Below, one piece after another: positions 1-10,625 of a stretch of 64,000 bases of DNA (positions within the stretch are counted from its first letter, which is position 1; each line of letters begins with the position of its first letter). The translations under genes and the position numbers were made by a program. Where the stretch lies: assembly GCA_905221615.1 (NCBI GenBank), contig CAJNDT010001890.1, positions 612,602-676,601 of the forward strand. Direction: 5' to 3'. The notes under the pieces are model-generated. The model was not told where the DNA came from and did not search any database. It worked only from the letters and a program-made list of their open reading frames with translations. Source of the DNA: Symbiodinium sp. CCMP2592. Lineage: Eukaryota > Sar > Dinophyceae > Suessiales > Symbiodiniaceae.

Positions 1-350
1 AAGCCAGCAAAAAAAAAAAAAACTAAACCCAAATCGCCTAAAGCCTGAACTTTAAACTGCCCCTAAACCCCGAACGCCCTAAACCCTAAACCCTGAACTT
101 AGGCCCTAAGAGGGCCTCACGCTTCAAGCCTCAGTCCCCTAAAACCGGGTTTAGGGTTTAGGGTTTGGGGTTTAGGGTTTAGGGTTTAGGATTTAAGGTT
201 TAGGGTTTAGGGTTTAGGGTTAAGGGTTTAGGGTTTAGGGTTTACCAGTCCACGCCTTCAGGCCTTGCCAACAGCTGATTCTTCGAGTTTAGGATGGTCT
301 AGGGTTTAGGGGTTTAGGGGTTTAGAGTTTATAGGGTCTAGGGACCTTAA
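1..350. repeat. Degenerate telomere-like tract
   Basis: CCCTAAA-type text to about 110, then TTTAGGG-type text at 145-245 and 295-345. Many units carry single-base changes, and the orientation switches, so this is interstitial sequence and not a functional chromosome end. Confidence 0.85.
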
Positions 351-1350
351 CGCACAACACAAAAAACCCTGATACAAAGATAACAACTACATTGGCCGCA
401 CCAAGGTACAGTCTTTCGCGGATCGATCGGCCTCTGCTCAGCCTTGCCCTTCCCCTGCGGAGCTGCTGGTGTTTGAGGATTTTTGTTGTAGGATTCTGGC
501 GGTTTAGGGTTTATAGGGAGTTTTACAAGATCTTGGACTTAAGGCTTATAAAGGCAGAGCTGTTGGCGCTTGAAGGTTTGGTGATTTAGAGTGATCGGGC
601 CTAGGATTCTAGGGTACAGGGTTTACGGAAAAGGGTTCAAGGTACAGTAGGTTTTTCAAAGATCTCAAGTTTCCGGCTTAGGCTTAATGATGAAGTTTAC
701 GACTTATCGGGTTTGGGGGTTCGGGGTTTAGGGCTTCAGGGTTTTATGGGCTTAGGCTTTACAGGCTTTGGGTATTTACGGCTTCTAGCTCTAGGGAAGA
801 CTTGAGGCATGTCGTCGACGATTGAACAATGAGTAAAGCAGTAGAGCCAAAGCGGTCTCCACAATTTAAGCGCCACAAAAGCCGGTAGAACCCCACAAAA
901 TAATCGCCTTGCTGCAGCGTTGAAAATTCTCTAAGGCTGTTATAAGTGCCCGTGGCCACGGCAGAAAAACCTTTGGAAGCAAATCAGCTGAAGCCTTGAT
1001 GCAAGCAGTCAAAAACCGCGAGAACGTCATACAAAACAGGCCAGGCAGCCAAATAAAGAAGCTCGCTGGTACGGAGACGAGACGATATTGGACAACGAAT
1101 ACAGTTTACGCCTGCCTTGGAAAGACAAACGAAGACAAACAGAGGACTGCAAATAGCAGCCCTGAACGCTTACTTGAGATGCGTTACATGAGATATACAT
1201 GAACACATACCTAACAGGCATACATGCATGCACAAATACCTCACATAGAAGACTTCTGCGCTAACTGGTTGCTTGTGCTGGTGTACACACGTATTCAGCT
1301 TATGTACACCATGGTGCCCTGTACTATATCATGCAGCAGAATATAGCCCA
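351..1350. other. Intergenic, scattered TTTAGGG variants then unique DNA
   Basis: Isolated degenerate GGTTTAGGG words occur to about 780. From 780 to 1350 the sequence is unique-looking. The short open frames here show no recognisable domain and overlap one another on both strands, so I call no gene. Confidence 0.5.
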
Positions 1351-1357
1351 GAGGGTC

Positions 1358-1475
1358 CATATATATATATATATAAGTATATGTGTGTGTGTATGTATCT
1401 ATATACATATGTATATACGTATATAGTGTGTATATATATATATATGTATGTACATATATATTTATATACATACAT
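1358..1475. repeat. AT-rich microsatellite (TA / TATG)
   Basis: Runs of TATATA interrupted by TATG and TGTG steps. Low-complexity DNA that accounts for the tyrosine- and isoleucine-rich open frame passing through it. Confidence 0.85.
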
Positions 1476-1481
1476 ACACTC

Positions 1482-1545
1482 CTATTTTGGAATTAGGCCC
1501 CCAAACCATTGTTCGATGGTCTTTTGGGGCCTAATTCCATAATAG
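1482..1545. mobile_element. Short perfect-arm inverted repeat (single copy here)
   Basis: CTATTTTGGAATTAGGCCCC at the left pairs with GGGGCCTAATTCCATAATAG at the right around a short loop. It has the same build as the other miniature inverted elements, but I found no second copy in the window. Confidence 0.6.
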
Positions 1546-1944
1546 CAGTATATATTGACCCTCGGGGTAGATACCGCTTCAAGAAATGTCGGAGCAGCTG
1601 TGGGGCTTCCGATCTTGCAACTGCTTACACTAAATCCTTATAATAGCCCTTACAATAGCCCTTATGATTATAGTAGCCGAGCCCGATGTTGCTATGCAGC
1701 ACAACACAGAGCCAACATAAACGGAAACCTACGTTTCCCGGCAGATCGTGCAAAACAAGGGTAACGGCTTTCCTGCGGTTCAGTTTCAATAAGGAGACCC
1801 CACAATAACAGGGCATCGCGATGCAGTGTACGGAATCTAATTCGGAGCTTAGTGTCTATGTTGGAAGCTTAGTGCTCAGGCTTTGGCATTGAGGGTTTTA
1901 GGGGGAATGTTGTTCCGGGCTCGGGGTTGGGGGAGTGTAGGGTT

Positions 1945-2173
1945 TACAGTAGAAGCCAGAAAGTTGGAACATCATTACCTATAGTCTCCATTGGAGTTCC
2001 TTTTTTTGGTTATCCAATTTTATGGCTAGGAGCCTATAATAGAGATTTTGGTTAACCACAAAAAGGAACTACAATGGAGACTATAGGTAGCCTCATACCC
2101 TCAGAGTACAGTATAGGGAATCTGAGTATGAATCATCCTAAATCTATGTTCCAACTTTCTGGGTTTCGCTGTA
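1945..2173. mobile_element. Family B element carrying a nested A element
   Basis: Left arm ACAGTAGAAGCCAGAAAGTT at 1946 and right arm GTTCCAACTTTCTGG near 2147-2162. At 229 bp it is about twice the normal ~100 bp because a complete A element sits at 1976-2089. Confidence 0.8.
1976..2089. mobile_element. Family A miniature inverted element (nested in B)
   Basis: TA followed by CCTATAGTCTCCATT at the left, and GGAGACTATAGG followed by TA at the right. The flanking TA pairs are consistent with a TA target duplication. It interrupts the host B element between its arms. Confidence 0.85.
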
Positions 2174-2180
2174 AGCGCTC

Positions 2181-2298
2181 TACCAGTAAACCCCAGAAAG
2201 TTGGAAACCGGATTAAGGCCAAATAGTGCTGGGATTCCCTAAACATTACTCTTAAGGATTGAGGCTGTGGGGTTTCCAACTTTTGGGCTTCTACTGTA
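2181..2298. mobile_element. Family C miniature inverted element
   Basis: Arms AGAAAGTTGGAAACCGGATT and TTTCCAACTTTTGGGCTTCT, ending CTACTGTA. The interior carries the family's AAATAGTGCTGGGATTCC word. Further copies lie at 28227 and 51037. Confidence 0.8.
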
Positions 2299-2328
2299 GG
2301 ATTTCGGAGTTCAGGAAGTTCAGGGTCT

Positions 2329-2433
2329 TACCTATAGTCTCCATTGTAGTTCCTTTTGGGGGTTCCCTTTTGGGATCCTTAACAATAAAACTGGTTAAAC
2401 CGAAAAGAAGGAACTACAATGGAGACTATAGTA
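2329..2433. mobile_element. Family A miniature inverted element
   Basis: TACCTATAGTCTCCATTGTA at the left is mirrored by TACAATGGAGACTATA at 2413-2430. It is TA-bounded on both sides. Confidence 0.85.
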
Positions 2434-2579
2434 GTTCTCACTGCGAGGGGCGGCCTTGCCCATGTTCCACTTCAGGGACTGGTTCCACACTCCTCCTCCG
2501 CCTCCTCCCCAACCTTTGCCACCTTTCGAAGAGCATGTGCAGTGTCAGTGTCAGTGATGTCTTCACCTACCGGTCTTCT

Positions 2580-2831
2580 AAACACTCTGGCGACTCTGGC
2601 ACTGCGAATTATGCAAATATTGCAAGCACCGCGCCTCCACCCCAGCTTTTGCCGCCACCGCCCCAGCTCTTTCCGCCGCCGCCGTTGCCTCCGCTCCAGC
2701 CACCTCCGTTTCCGCCCCAGCCTTCATCGCCTCCACCACCCCAGCCACCACCTCCGCCTCCATTCCAGTTTCCTCGGGCAGCGAAAGCGATGCAAGTGCA
2801 GCAAGCGGAAGCCTACTTCAGGACTCGCTGA
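2580..2831 (+). CDS. Proline-rich reading-frame segment (possible exon)
   Basis: The plus frame reads runs of PPPQ, PPPPLPPLQPPP and PPPPFQFP followed by a more ordinary tail (AAKAMQVQQAEAYF) and a stop at 2831. CCNCC codon runs can arise from simple-sequence DNA, and the opposite strand is also open, so coding status is uncertain. Similar proline-rich plus-strand text recurs at 3075-3150, 23960-24010 and 25540-25765. That could mean a dispersed exon family or just a C-rich repeat. The open frame extends upstream through elements C and A, which are unlikely to be coding, so I restrict the call to the non-repeat part. No domain recognised. Confidence 0.22.
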   Translation, partial: KHSGDSGTANYANIASTAPPPQLLPPPPQLFPPPPLPPLQPPPFPPQPSSPPPPQPPPPPPFQFPRAAKAMQVQQAEAYFRTR

Positions 2832-2852
2832 CGGACTCGCGCCTTATATTAC

Positions 2853-2957
2853 ATGCGAGTTTCCGAAAATTAGGGGCACCTTATTTTGGGGTCCTTATAA
2901 TAAGGATCCTACTGTTTAGGGTACTATATCAGGGTCCCCTATTTCCGGAAACTCACA
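2853..2957. mobile_element. Family F miniature inverted element
   Basis: Left arm GCGAGTTTCCGAAAATTAGG and right arm TCCCCTATTTCCGGAAACTC. The central TTATAATAAGGATCC is typical of the family. Confidence 0.8.
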
Positions 2958-3056
2958 ACCCTAAACCATTCTAGAAGCCCTTAAAGAAACCCTTATATAG
3001 ATCCCTTTAAAGGAACCTTACAGTCTATATTAGGGTCCCCTATTTCCGGAAACCCC
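2958..3056. repeat. Truncated F element with T-type filler
   Basis: Only the right arm (GGGTCCCCTATTTCCGGAAA, 3027-3050) is present. The expected left arm is replaced by GATCCCTTTAAAGG-type sequence. Confidence 0.55.
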
Positions 3057-3074
3057 CATCTTACATGGACATGC

Positions 3075-3150
3075 AACCGGGAGGCCTCCACCTCCACCTC
3101 CACCCCAGCCTTTGCCACCACCCTTGCTATCGTCGTTGCCCCAAGCACCT
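3075..3150 (+). other. Second proline-rich segment
   Basis: The plus frame reads PPPPPQPLPPPLLSSLPQAP, closely resembling the segment upstream at 2490-2530 (PPPPPPQPLPPF). It may be a repeated exon or C-rich simple sequence. Confidence 0.25.
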
Positions 3151-3164
3151 CAGAAGGTACAGGG

Positions 3165-3235
3165 TTCAGGGTTCAGGGTCTAGGGTTTAGGGTTCAGGGT
3201 TTAGGGTTTTAGGGTTTAGGGTTCAGGGTTTAGGG
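3165..3235. repeat. Telomere-like TTTAGGG tract
   Basis: About nine heptamer-like units with GGTTCAGGG variants. Confidence 0.85.
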
Positions 3236-3440
3236 TTAGACACATACCGCCATTGCATTGCTAGATGCCAAAGCACACACAAATCTAATTGCCAGACCTC
3301 TGACGAAAGCTTCTTCGAATCCCCGTCAGCTCTCACGGTAAGAAATGACTGCAGTGCATCAATCAAAAGACCCTCTATAAACCTTAAATGGCTTCGGGTT
3401 TAGGGTTTCCTGAGCCCTGTACTCCAAACTGTCATGTAAC

Positions 3441-3539
3441 GGTTGATGATAGAAATCCTGCATCACCCATAATAAGGAATATTCCATAATTCCCATAGTT
3501 TAGGGTCCTTAATGTAATGCAGGATTCATACCATCAATA
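3441..3539. mobile_element. Family E miniature inverted element
   Basis: GGTTGATGATAGAAATCCTG at the left pairs with GCAGGATTCATACCATCAA at the right. Confidence 0.75.
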
Positions 3540-3761
3540 GAAGAACTCCGAGCATGACAAGCCGCCGAAGGATTTGCCCATCTCCCACATCCTCTCAGGG
3601 CCGAAAAGCGAACTGCTAGCAGGGCTCAGTGTTGTTGTTGTTCAGGAATTTGGTTTAAGTTACCATAATAGGGATCTTTACGGTTTCCTTTAAGGGATCT
3701 ACAAGGGTTCCTTTAAGGGTTTAGGGCTTAAGGTTTAAGTTCTCAAGTTTCGGGTTTGATG

Positions 3762-3859
3762 TAGGAACCTGATTAAGAATAGGCCTTTACTAGGGCTCCT
3801 TGTATAAATCCTACTATTTTGGGGTTATAGGCCCAGGGTCTCTTAATCAGGTTCCTGCA
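3762..3859. mobile_element. Miniature inverted element, single copy
   Basis: TAGGAACCTGATTAAGA at the left is mirrored by TCTTAATCAGGTTCCTGCA at the right, with an AT-rich middle. Confidence 0.65.
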
Positions 3860-3865
3860 TTATTA

Positions 3866-3913
3866 CCCTAAACCCCTAAACCCTAAACCCTAAACCCCTA
3901 AACCCTAAACCCT
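3866..3913. repeat. Telomere-like CCCTAAA tract
   Basis: About six CCCTAAA/CCCCTAAA units. Confidence 0.85.
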
Positions 3914-4224
3914 AAATTATGGTTTTACCAGGACCCGTAAGGTCCCGGAGTTCTGGGTTTTGGGATTCTGCTTTCTTTCAGGTCCCGGCTTCTGCGTCGG
4001 TGAGGGCTTCGAAGAAGAGTTTAGTGAAACCTGGGTTACCATAAAGGGATCTATACGGTTTCCTTTAAGGGCTTAGGGCTGAAGGTCTAAGTTGCCACAA
4101 CAGTGATCTATAGAAGCTAATATGGTTCCCTTATTGTGGTATCTTCAATTAAATCCAGCCGATTCTGAAGAAAATCAGATGCAATTTACGCCACTACGAA
4201 CCGAACCAAGCAAGCCTAAATATC

Positions 4225-4415
4225 AAACCCTGAAACCCGTAACTGGAACCCCTGCACTAAACACCCCCTTAAACCCTAAACCCGAAGCCCTAGACCCTCA
4301 AACCCCAAAACACTGAAACCTTAAACACTGCAACCCTAAACCCTAAAAAAACCCTAAACCCCTAAACCCCTAAACCCCAAACCCGACAACCCTAAACCCG
4401 AAAGCCCTGAACCAC
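4225..4415. repeat. Degenerate CCCTAAA tract
   Basis: Alternating CCCTAAACC, CCCTGAAAC and CCCCAAACC words, clearest at 4262-4290 and 4330-4400. Confidence 0.75.
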
Positions 4416-4547
4416 AGTCTCACATCTCTGCTGCCGAGGGGCGTCCTCAAAAACGTCTCGAGCGGGAGCCTGATCCCAACGAAGAACTCGATCGCCCAAC
4501 GCTGGGGCGCGCTATGTGGAGTGGATCTAAAGTGAGCTATGCTATTG

Positions 4548-4622
4548 TACACTTATATATACATATACATATATGTATGTATATAACTATACTTGTATGC
4601 AGGTAGGTAGATAGGTAGATAC
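4548..4622. repeat. TATG / TAGG microsatellite
   Basis: TATACATATATGTATG runs followed by GTAGGTAGATAGGTAG. Confidence 0.8.
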
Positions 4623-5059
4623 AACTATGCTATACTAGCAGGTGGTAGTACTTTAATAGTGTATTGCCCCCTTGAAGCTCTTGCGCATACCGGAATCGGC
4701 ACCAAGTTGACAACCAGGCCTCGATACAGCAAGCAACCTAAACCTTAAACCCTGGACGCCTAATTAAATCGTAAACCCTAACTTGCAAACCCTAAACCCT
4801 GAACATCTGACAACGAGGAAAGCTGTGGGTATTGCTAAACAAGCCAAGACCACCCTAGGCATTCAAGGTCATACACACTCTCCGAAGCTGCTTCGTCAGG
4901 GTCAAGGGTTTCGTGCTTGGGGTTGGGCGTTGGTGGCGCAAGCAAACTGTTTATGCAAGCCTAAGCATTGTACGGAAGTAAAGGAAAGCAGCAATCCAAA
5001 TTTACCGTTTCGTCTAGACAATGCAGAGTTTCACCTCAATTGAAATTTCTATGCCCTGA

Positions 5060-5154
5060 AACCTATACTGAACTTAGACCCCAAGCAAAAACATTAATTT
5101 TGGCTATTTCTTGGGGATTACAGGAACCAAAAAATACTAACAAGTACCCCTGAG
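5060..5154. repeat. Dispersed repeat family P
   Basis: Shares CTATACTGAACTTAGA, TTTCTTGGGGATTACA and AAGTACCCCTGAG with copies at 53085 and 62610. No long inverted arms, so it differs in structure from the A-O elements. Confidence 0.65.
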
Positions 5155-5219
5155 AAACAACTAGATCCAGGTGGACCCTCCTCAGGACCCACAGTATCTT
5201 GTGATCCAGACTAACACCC

Positions 5220-5480
5220 GTAAAACCTAAACCCGAAACCCCACCGCAACCCTGAATATCCTAGCTTCTTCACGCCTTACATAATAGAAAGGATGCTAAG
5301 GACCCCTAAATATCCCTAAGAGGGTAGAATTTGGGGGGTCTAGATAAGCCCTAAACCAAAACCCTAAACCCGAAACCTAAAACCCTGAACCTTAAAACCC
5401 TAAACCCATATAGATCCTTTATAGGATCCCTTAAAGGAGCCCTTATAGGATCCCTTTAAAGGAACCCCTAAAACCCTAAA
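5220..5480. repeat. Decayed CCCTAAA text with T units
   Basis: CCCTAAACC variants with GATCCTTTATAGG/GATCCCTTTAAAGG words at 5410-5465. Confidence 0.6.
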
Positions 5481-5689
5481 CCAACTGGTGCAAGCAGTCC
5501 CATGCTTTCAGACCCGCCCGTGGTCATGTTGGACTACGACTACGAAGGGTAGGGTTTCGGGAACTCTTATAGAGTCTTATAGGATACCTATCATAAGCAA
5601 AGAATACTATTCCGCACCATTACCTGGGACCAAATCCTTTCTAATCCGGATACTGTACACTATCAACATAGGGTTTAGGGTTTAGGATA

Positions 5690-7182
5690 GCCCTGCATGC
5701 TTTGAGTACTCCTTCTTATGGTTATTTATGAATATGAAAGTTCGCAGCTGCATGAATAAAGCTGCTTTGTCACATCCGTGTGACTTGTGGAATCTCTCGC
5801 AGACTGAACCGGGAAGGGACAGAACAACTTGGCTCCAATTCCTGTTCATGTCGCATGATTCTGTTATCAGTGGACTTGCTGCTCCGAATCGTTGCCTCTA
5901 AGAGTCTATCGGTCGCCCTTCTGTCGCGCATTCTTTGACTTCTTGGTATCTATGCAGTTTTCCGTGCCTACTACCTGTTGCACTCTGCCCGACATCCTGC
6001 AACTAGCTGTGCTTCAAGGCCTCTGCCGTGACTCACATTCGCCCGTCTATTTCACCTTTGGTACATAGCTAACGACAATGTCCTCCATTCTTCTTACATG
6101 CTTCTATCTATTGCAAGCCGGTGTCATATGCCATTGTCTGCTGCTTGCTGTTGTCGTCGATAAAGATTGAAGATTCACACGCTCTCACAGAGTCCTTTGC
6201 TTAGAACGCTGAGTGTCACTACGATCATGCAGGGTGTATAATAGCCACACCCTGGATGTATTGCTATACCCTTGTTTAGTGGATGGCTTTGTGTCATTTG
6301 GCGTGTGCTCTTGGTTAGAAGCTTACGCTTGCTCTTGCCTATTATTGAGTAGTCTCCATCACAAAGAAATATCTATGTCCTTCGGTCTTTGTCGAGAACC
6401 GCCTGCTATGAACTTGCATCGTCCGCTGTTGTCGATGCTTCTGTGTGCACCGCAGTGTGCAGTATTGACCTACTTTTTCTGTCTGACCTATGCTGGTCTG
6501 CGCTACATTGCCGCTGCACGTTCTGTTCTACCACACTGTGCTGCATGGTGTCATACCTACAGGCCATCAGCAGGAAAGCTTGTCTGCCTACAACAACAAA
6601 CGCACAAGCAGCCACCCATTCGCACACACGCACGCAACAGAGGCGAGAGACAAAACACACACACACACACACACAAACGAGCAAACAAACAAGCAAACCA
6701 GCAAGCACGTAAGCAAGCAAGCAAGCCACTGCTTTATGCTGCAACAGAAGAGTTCCACAATGACCTTTGCTTTCCTGCCTACTACTCACCGAAATCCTGG
6801 CACAAACCCGCCCTCTCATGTTGAGTTACGCGTAATTAGGGGTTTCCGTTGTCATTGTGATTGCGTCTATGCCTTAATGATTGTGGCTATCGGTGGCTAT
6901 CCGCTATCCTGCTCACGCAAACGTTTGTCGCGGTTTTTTGTTACCCTTACTGTCGCATTCTACTGTAACGGCTGTGCTATGCCAATAGTCTGTATACACG
7001 GACGTCTCACGACCACATGTCTGCAACACCGTGCCGTGTGGGCCTCAGTGGATTCGTCGATGTCACTTCCCATGTCCCTGCGACAGCACTGCACTGCTTC
7101 CATTAGTAACATCTGGGCCACTTCGCTCGTTGGCCGGCTTGCTTGAAGGATCAGCGGACGTGGCAAGAAATAGTTTGCAGAG
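5690..7182. other. Unique DNA island, no convincing gene
   Basis: Nearly 1.5 kb without telomere-like words or inverted elements, which is unusual here. Open frames of 203 and 218 codons on the plus strand and 137 on the minus overlap each other and run straight through a CA microsatellite, so they look accidental. Nothing is recognised as a domain. Confidence 0.5.
6652..6728. repeat. CA and AAGC microsatellites
   Basis: (CA)n followed by AAACAAGC/AAGCAAGC repeats. Confidence 0.9.
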
Positions 7183-7279
7183 TACTTATAGTCTCCATCG
7201 TAGTTCCTTTCTTGGGTTACCTTTTAGGATCCTCAAGATATACTTGGTTAAACCAAGACTACAATGGAGACTATAGGTA
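7183..7279. mobile_element. Family A element, one arm shortened
   Basis: TACTTATAGTCTCCATCGTA at the left and ACTACAATGGAGACTATAGG followed by TA at the right. The right arm lacks the AAAAGGA part seen in other copies. Confidence 0.8.
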
Positions 7280-7499
7280 ACCGGGCGGTTCTACGCGCGC
7301 CCCATCGAGTGATGTACTACCTTGCAGCTGCCTTCCTATGGGACCTGACCCTACAACGCTGTGACTGTGGAGCCTTGAAGCTATATACAGCCACTTCAGG
7401 GTGTCATCTAGGCTCCAGAAATCGTTGCTTAGCGCTTCTTCGTTTGGGCTCTGGGCCCTGTGGGGTTGTAACGGAAAGACCTCTACTATAAAAGTGTAG

Positions 7500-7935
7500 A
7501 TCATAATGTAATTAACTGTAATAAGGAACCGCCAGAACAGTATTGGTTATTACTTGGGAAATTATAATTGGTAATAAATTTAGGCCCTCATATTACGAGA
7601 TCCGCTGATCCTCCCAGTCGCGGCTGGGCGCCGACCCACCGCAATCCTAGGGCTCTGCCCCTGTGAGGCGGACTGCATCACTCTAACGCATTATACTATA
7701 ATGTTAAAGGGGGTCTATAGGAGTTCTTTTAAAAGGATCTATAAGGATTACTATAAGGAGTACTATGGGGGTTTAGTGTAGGGGCCTTAATGGTCAGAAT
7801 AGGGTTTTGGGGTAGATTCATTCTAACGTAGGGATGGCCTTAATAGTTGGGATAAGGTTTTGGGGTAGATTGTACTATAGTTATAATCAGGAAGACTCTT
7901 TTTATGGTTAGGATTTGATTAGGATCCTTTTAAAA
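7500..7935. repeat. Cluster of decayed S and T fragments
   Basis: GGGGCCTTAATGGTCAGAAT, GGCCTTAATAGTTGGGAT and AATAAGGAACC words match parts of family S. GGATCTATAAGG words match T. No intact copy. Confidence 0.5.
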
Positions 7936-8189
7936 TTATCAGAAACTGAGGTAACCCAAAACGGTACTACATTTAAGGGTCTGGGTATCACTCTGACGTA
8001 TGCACTGATCTAATAGTCAGAGTAGATGTTGTTGGGGCAATCTTGTGCCGTAATTCGATTGGGGAATCAATCCTAAAGAAGAGTCGTAGTAATTTGCAGG
8101 CTTCTACTATCTTAAGATGTAGCCTTCGTAGGGGTGAGGGCACAGTGCTCCGCCAGGTCTAACCTCAACCTAAACCCTGATTTTTTTCA

Positions 8190-8287
8190 TTCCCCCAATA
8201 AGCCACAGGAGCAAAAGGTTAAACTTTCGGATTCCTACTAAACTACAAGAACCCAAAAAGTTTAATGGTTGGGTATTGGGGATCCAA
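8190..8287. repeat. Dispersed repeat family Q
   Basis: Begins TCCCCCAATAAGCCACAG and ends GGTATTGGGGATCC, giving a short ~9 bp terminal symmetry. It contains GAACCCAAAAAGTTTAA. Other copies lie at 40400 and 56972, with altered copies at 12240 and 35865. Confidence 0.75.
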
Positions 8288-8627
8288 GGGTAGGGGCTCG
8301 GTGGGCTGCTAAGATCCGGGTTGCAGGAGTGGTGAGAGTCCAGGGGGGTCCATATATACTCCCATTACGGAACGAGGGCCCAAAACCGTATAAGCGGGAT
8401 GGTCTTTCGGGACCTACTTTCATCATGATAGTGTATATGGAGCCTCTGGGTATCTCTGGGTTAGTGCCTTCAACATGCAGCACACGGAGGAACAAGGTTG
8501 ACGGTTTAAAGTTTGGAGTTTAAGCGCTTAGGATTTGGGGTTTCAGGGTTACGGGTTTAGGGGTTGGAAATTCAAGACTGTGCAAGAAGGGTGCAACAGA
8601 AGTTCATAACCTTCAAAAACGCGCTAG

Positions 8628-8858
8628 ATGCTTGGGCAAATGTGCACAGACAGACGCGTATGTCCTATATGCCCCCGCACTAGCTGGAAAGGCAATCTTG
8701 GCGATCTGTTCAAACACAGACCAGATGGAATGCACTCTTTCCTGCTGAAAATCCGTCTCTCCAGTGGTATCAGAAGCCCTGGGTGGTATGAAACAGAGCA
8801 GGGTGAACGTCCAACTCTCCGTCGGACCAGCATGGAGGGATGCTTTCCTGCCTATTAG
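8628..8858 (+). CDS. Exon-like open frame, unknown product
   Basis: A 76-codon plus-strand frame in non-repeat DNA with varied composition (for example WKGNLGDLFKHRPDGMHSF). The minus strand is also open across the same bases, and a different plus frame upstream (8589-8676) also looks protein-like, so frame and strand are unresolved. No domain recognised. Flanked by decayed S and telomere-like DNA. Confidence 0.2.
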   Translation: MLGQMCTDRRVCPICPRTSWKGNLGDLFKHRPDGMHSFLLKIRLSSGIRSPGWYETEQGERPTLRRTSMEGCFPAY

Positions 8859-8894
8859 GCTTTAGGCTTTGGAGCTTAAGGCGTAGAGCTGTGG

Positions 8895-9030
8895 GTTGAC
8901 GTAGTATAGGGGCCTTGATAGGTAGAATTAGGGCTAAGACAAGGAACCCGATAAACGGTAGTATTGTTAATTCTTCGGGCGTCTATTCGGGAGTTTCCGG
9001 AAATAGGGGGCCCTAAAATAGCACCCCATT
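8895..9030. repeat. Decayed S fragment followed by F left arm
   Basis: ATAGGGGCCTTGATAGG near 8905 resembles S. GGGAGTTTCCGGAAATAGGG at 8990-9010 is the F left arm without its partner. Confidence 0.5.
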
Positions 9031-9201
9031 CTTCAGGCTTCTATTGTGGGGCTGACATGAGGTTCGCTAGTATAGTAGACTGGAGTTTCCGGGTCTGCGG
9101 TACACCGAAACCGAGTGAACTCAAGCGTGATATAGATCGTAATACAAGCCCTACAAAACCAAACCTCCTCGCAACTCACAACCCTAAAACCTTAGATTGG
9201 T

Positions 9202-10172
9202 CTATGGTTGTGGGACATAAATCGGTTGGGGCGGCCCTGTCGGAAGGCCAAACGGCAATGGCCCGTGGGCCCCAGGAGTCATAGGAATACAGCCGCCAGG
9301 ACATGGGCCAAAATCGGCCGGACCAGCATGAGTAGGAATACAGCCAGCACCAGACGGAATACAGCCGCCAGGAGATGGGCCACGATTGGCCGGAACAGCA
9401 CCAGGAGCCATAGGAGAAGGTCGTGCAGAAGCCGCCGTGCAAGAGCCATGGTGAGATGTAGCAGGATCGGCCGGACCAGTATTCGAAGAAGCTGTCATAG
9501 TCATAGTCGCAGTCTGGGATTCCACTGGCCGCGGCATCATCCCAGAAGGGAAAATGGGGCCAATGCCAAATGGATCTGTCGGCATGGACATGGGCCGCAT
9601 AGCCTGGGGGAAAGGTACTGCTGGCGCAGGAGAAAGGCCCATGGCTTGACTCCTTGCAAGCCTTTCCGGGAAAGGCGTGAAGGGCTGTGCAGGCCCCCGT
9701 GGTAGACCTGGTGTAGTATGGGCCGGTGGTCGAACCTCAGGACCGGCTCATCGGCCGGTGGTCGAACCCTCGAAATGGCCTTTGGTGGTGGTGGCGCCAT
9801 CTTCGGCCCAGCATTGGCCTTTGGTGGTGGCTCTGGCGGGTCATTGGCCTGATTGGCACCAGCCGCCCCAGCCTCATCTTCGGAAGAGGACGCCACCACC
9901 GGCAAAGCCTTTGCTCTCGCACCAGACGCTGCAACACGTTTGGGATTGACAGAGGCCGGAGGGTGTTTGGGGTTCTGCCCCTTGGGATACTTGGGCCGAA
10001 TCACCTTGGGTTGGCATCGGCCTTGGGAGGGGTCACAGGGGCCTGGCTGCCAGAGGCCCTGGCCCTGGCCCGTGAAACGGGGACGAAACAAACCAACCGA
10101 CACCAAGATAGATGCGCTACGCGATCCAATCAATATTGACCTACACCAAGGGTGTGCAATGAACACATTCAT
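9202..10172 (-). CDS. Proline/methionine-rich gene fragment with a frameshift
   Basis: Two minus-strand frames abut. The first (10172 towards 9760) reads Lys/Pro/Ala-rich sequence with an acidic patch (VVASSSEDEAG) and PPPPKAISRVRPPA. The second (about 9745 to 9202) reads HTTPGLPRGPAQPF and then a Pro/Met-rich tail with repeated GPxPGGCIP blocks, ending at a stop. At the junction a 16 bp word (GGCCGGTGGTCGAACC) occurs twice, 32 bp apart. Removing one copy would place VRPPA directly before HTTPG in one frame, so a 32 bp tandem duplication probably caused the frameshift. The stretch has no telomere-like or miniature elements. No domain is recognised. It may be a pseudogene, or an exon of a low-complexity protein. 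Confidence 0.35.
9721..9768. repeat. 32 bp tandem duplication at frame junction
   Basis: GGCCGGTGGTCGAACC at 9721-9736 recurs at 9753-9768. The offset of 32 is not a multiple of three and coincides with the change of open frame on the minus strand. Confidence 0.8.
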
Positions 10173-10625
10173 AACCCCTTAAGCGTTACCTACAAAGCTA
10201 ACAACATTACCGTCCCCGATATGTACAAGGGGCGCTCTGGTCGGGGGGTTGTCCTCAGCATCTGGAGGCGAACCTCGGTTCGGACAGACCCCCGACCTTA
10301 CTACCCCCGGGTCCCCGATTCTACAATCACCCCGATACTCTATGGCGACTCGCGCAAACCATCTATTCCTCGAATGATTTAGCCGAAAGCGAACACCGAG
10401 CATGGCCAAAACCAAAACCTAATCGGGGACCCCAAGTTTAAGTTTCAAAAAAAAAAGGCGTGCACATGCAATTGCCGGGCAAGTTTGACCCTGCGAAATA
10501 GGAGTGAGCATAGAACGGCAGATAGAGTGATGGCTCGGCGCATAAACAGACAGGTTGATGACGGTGGATGAGTGATATCAAGTGGGGTGAGGTGAGAGAT
10601 GTTCGCAGACGAGGTTTGAAAAGGC

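Noticed and set aside
1..350. A true chromosome end at the window start
   Set aside because: Orientation switches within 150 bp, the heptamers are degenerate, and similar tracts occur throughout the 64 kb.
6213..7146. Long plus-strand frames of 203 and 218 codons
   Set aside because: They overlap each other and a 137-codon minus frame, pass through a (CA)n microsatellite, and have no recognisable domain. Length alone is not enough.
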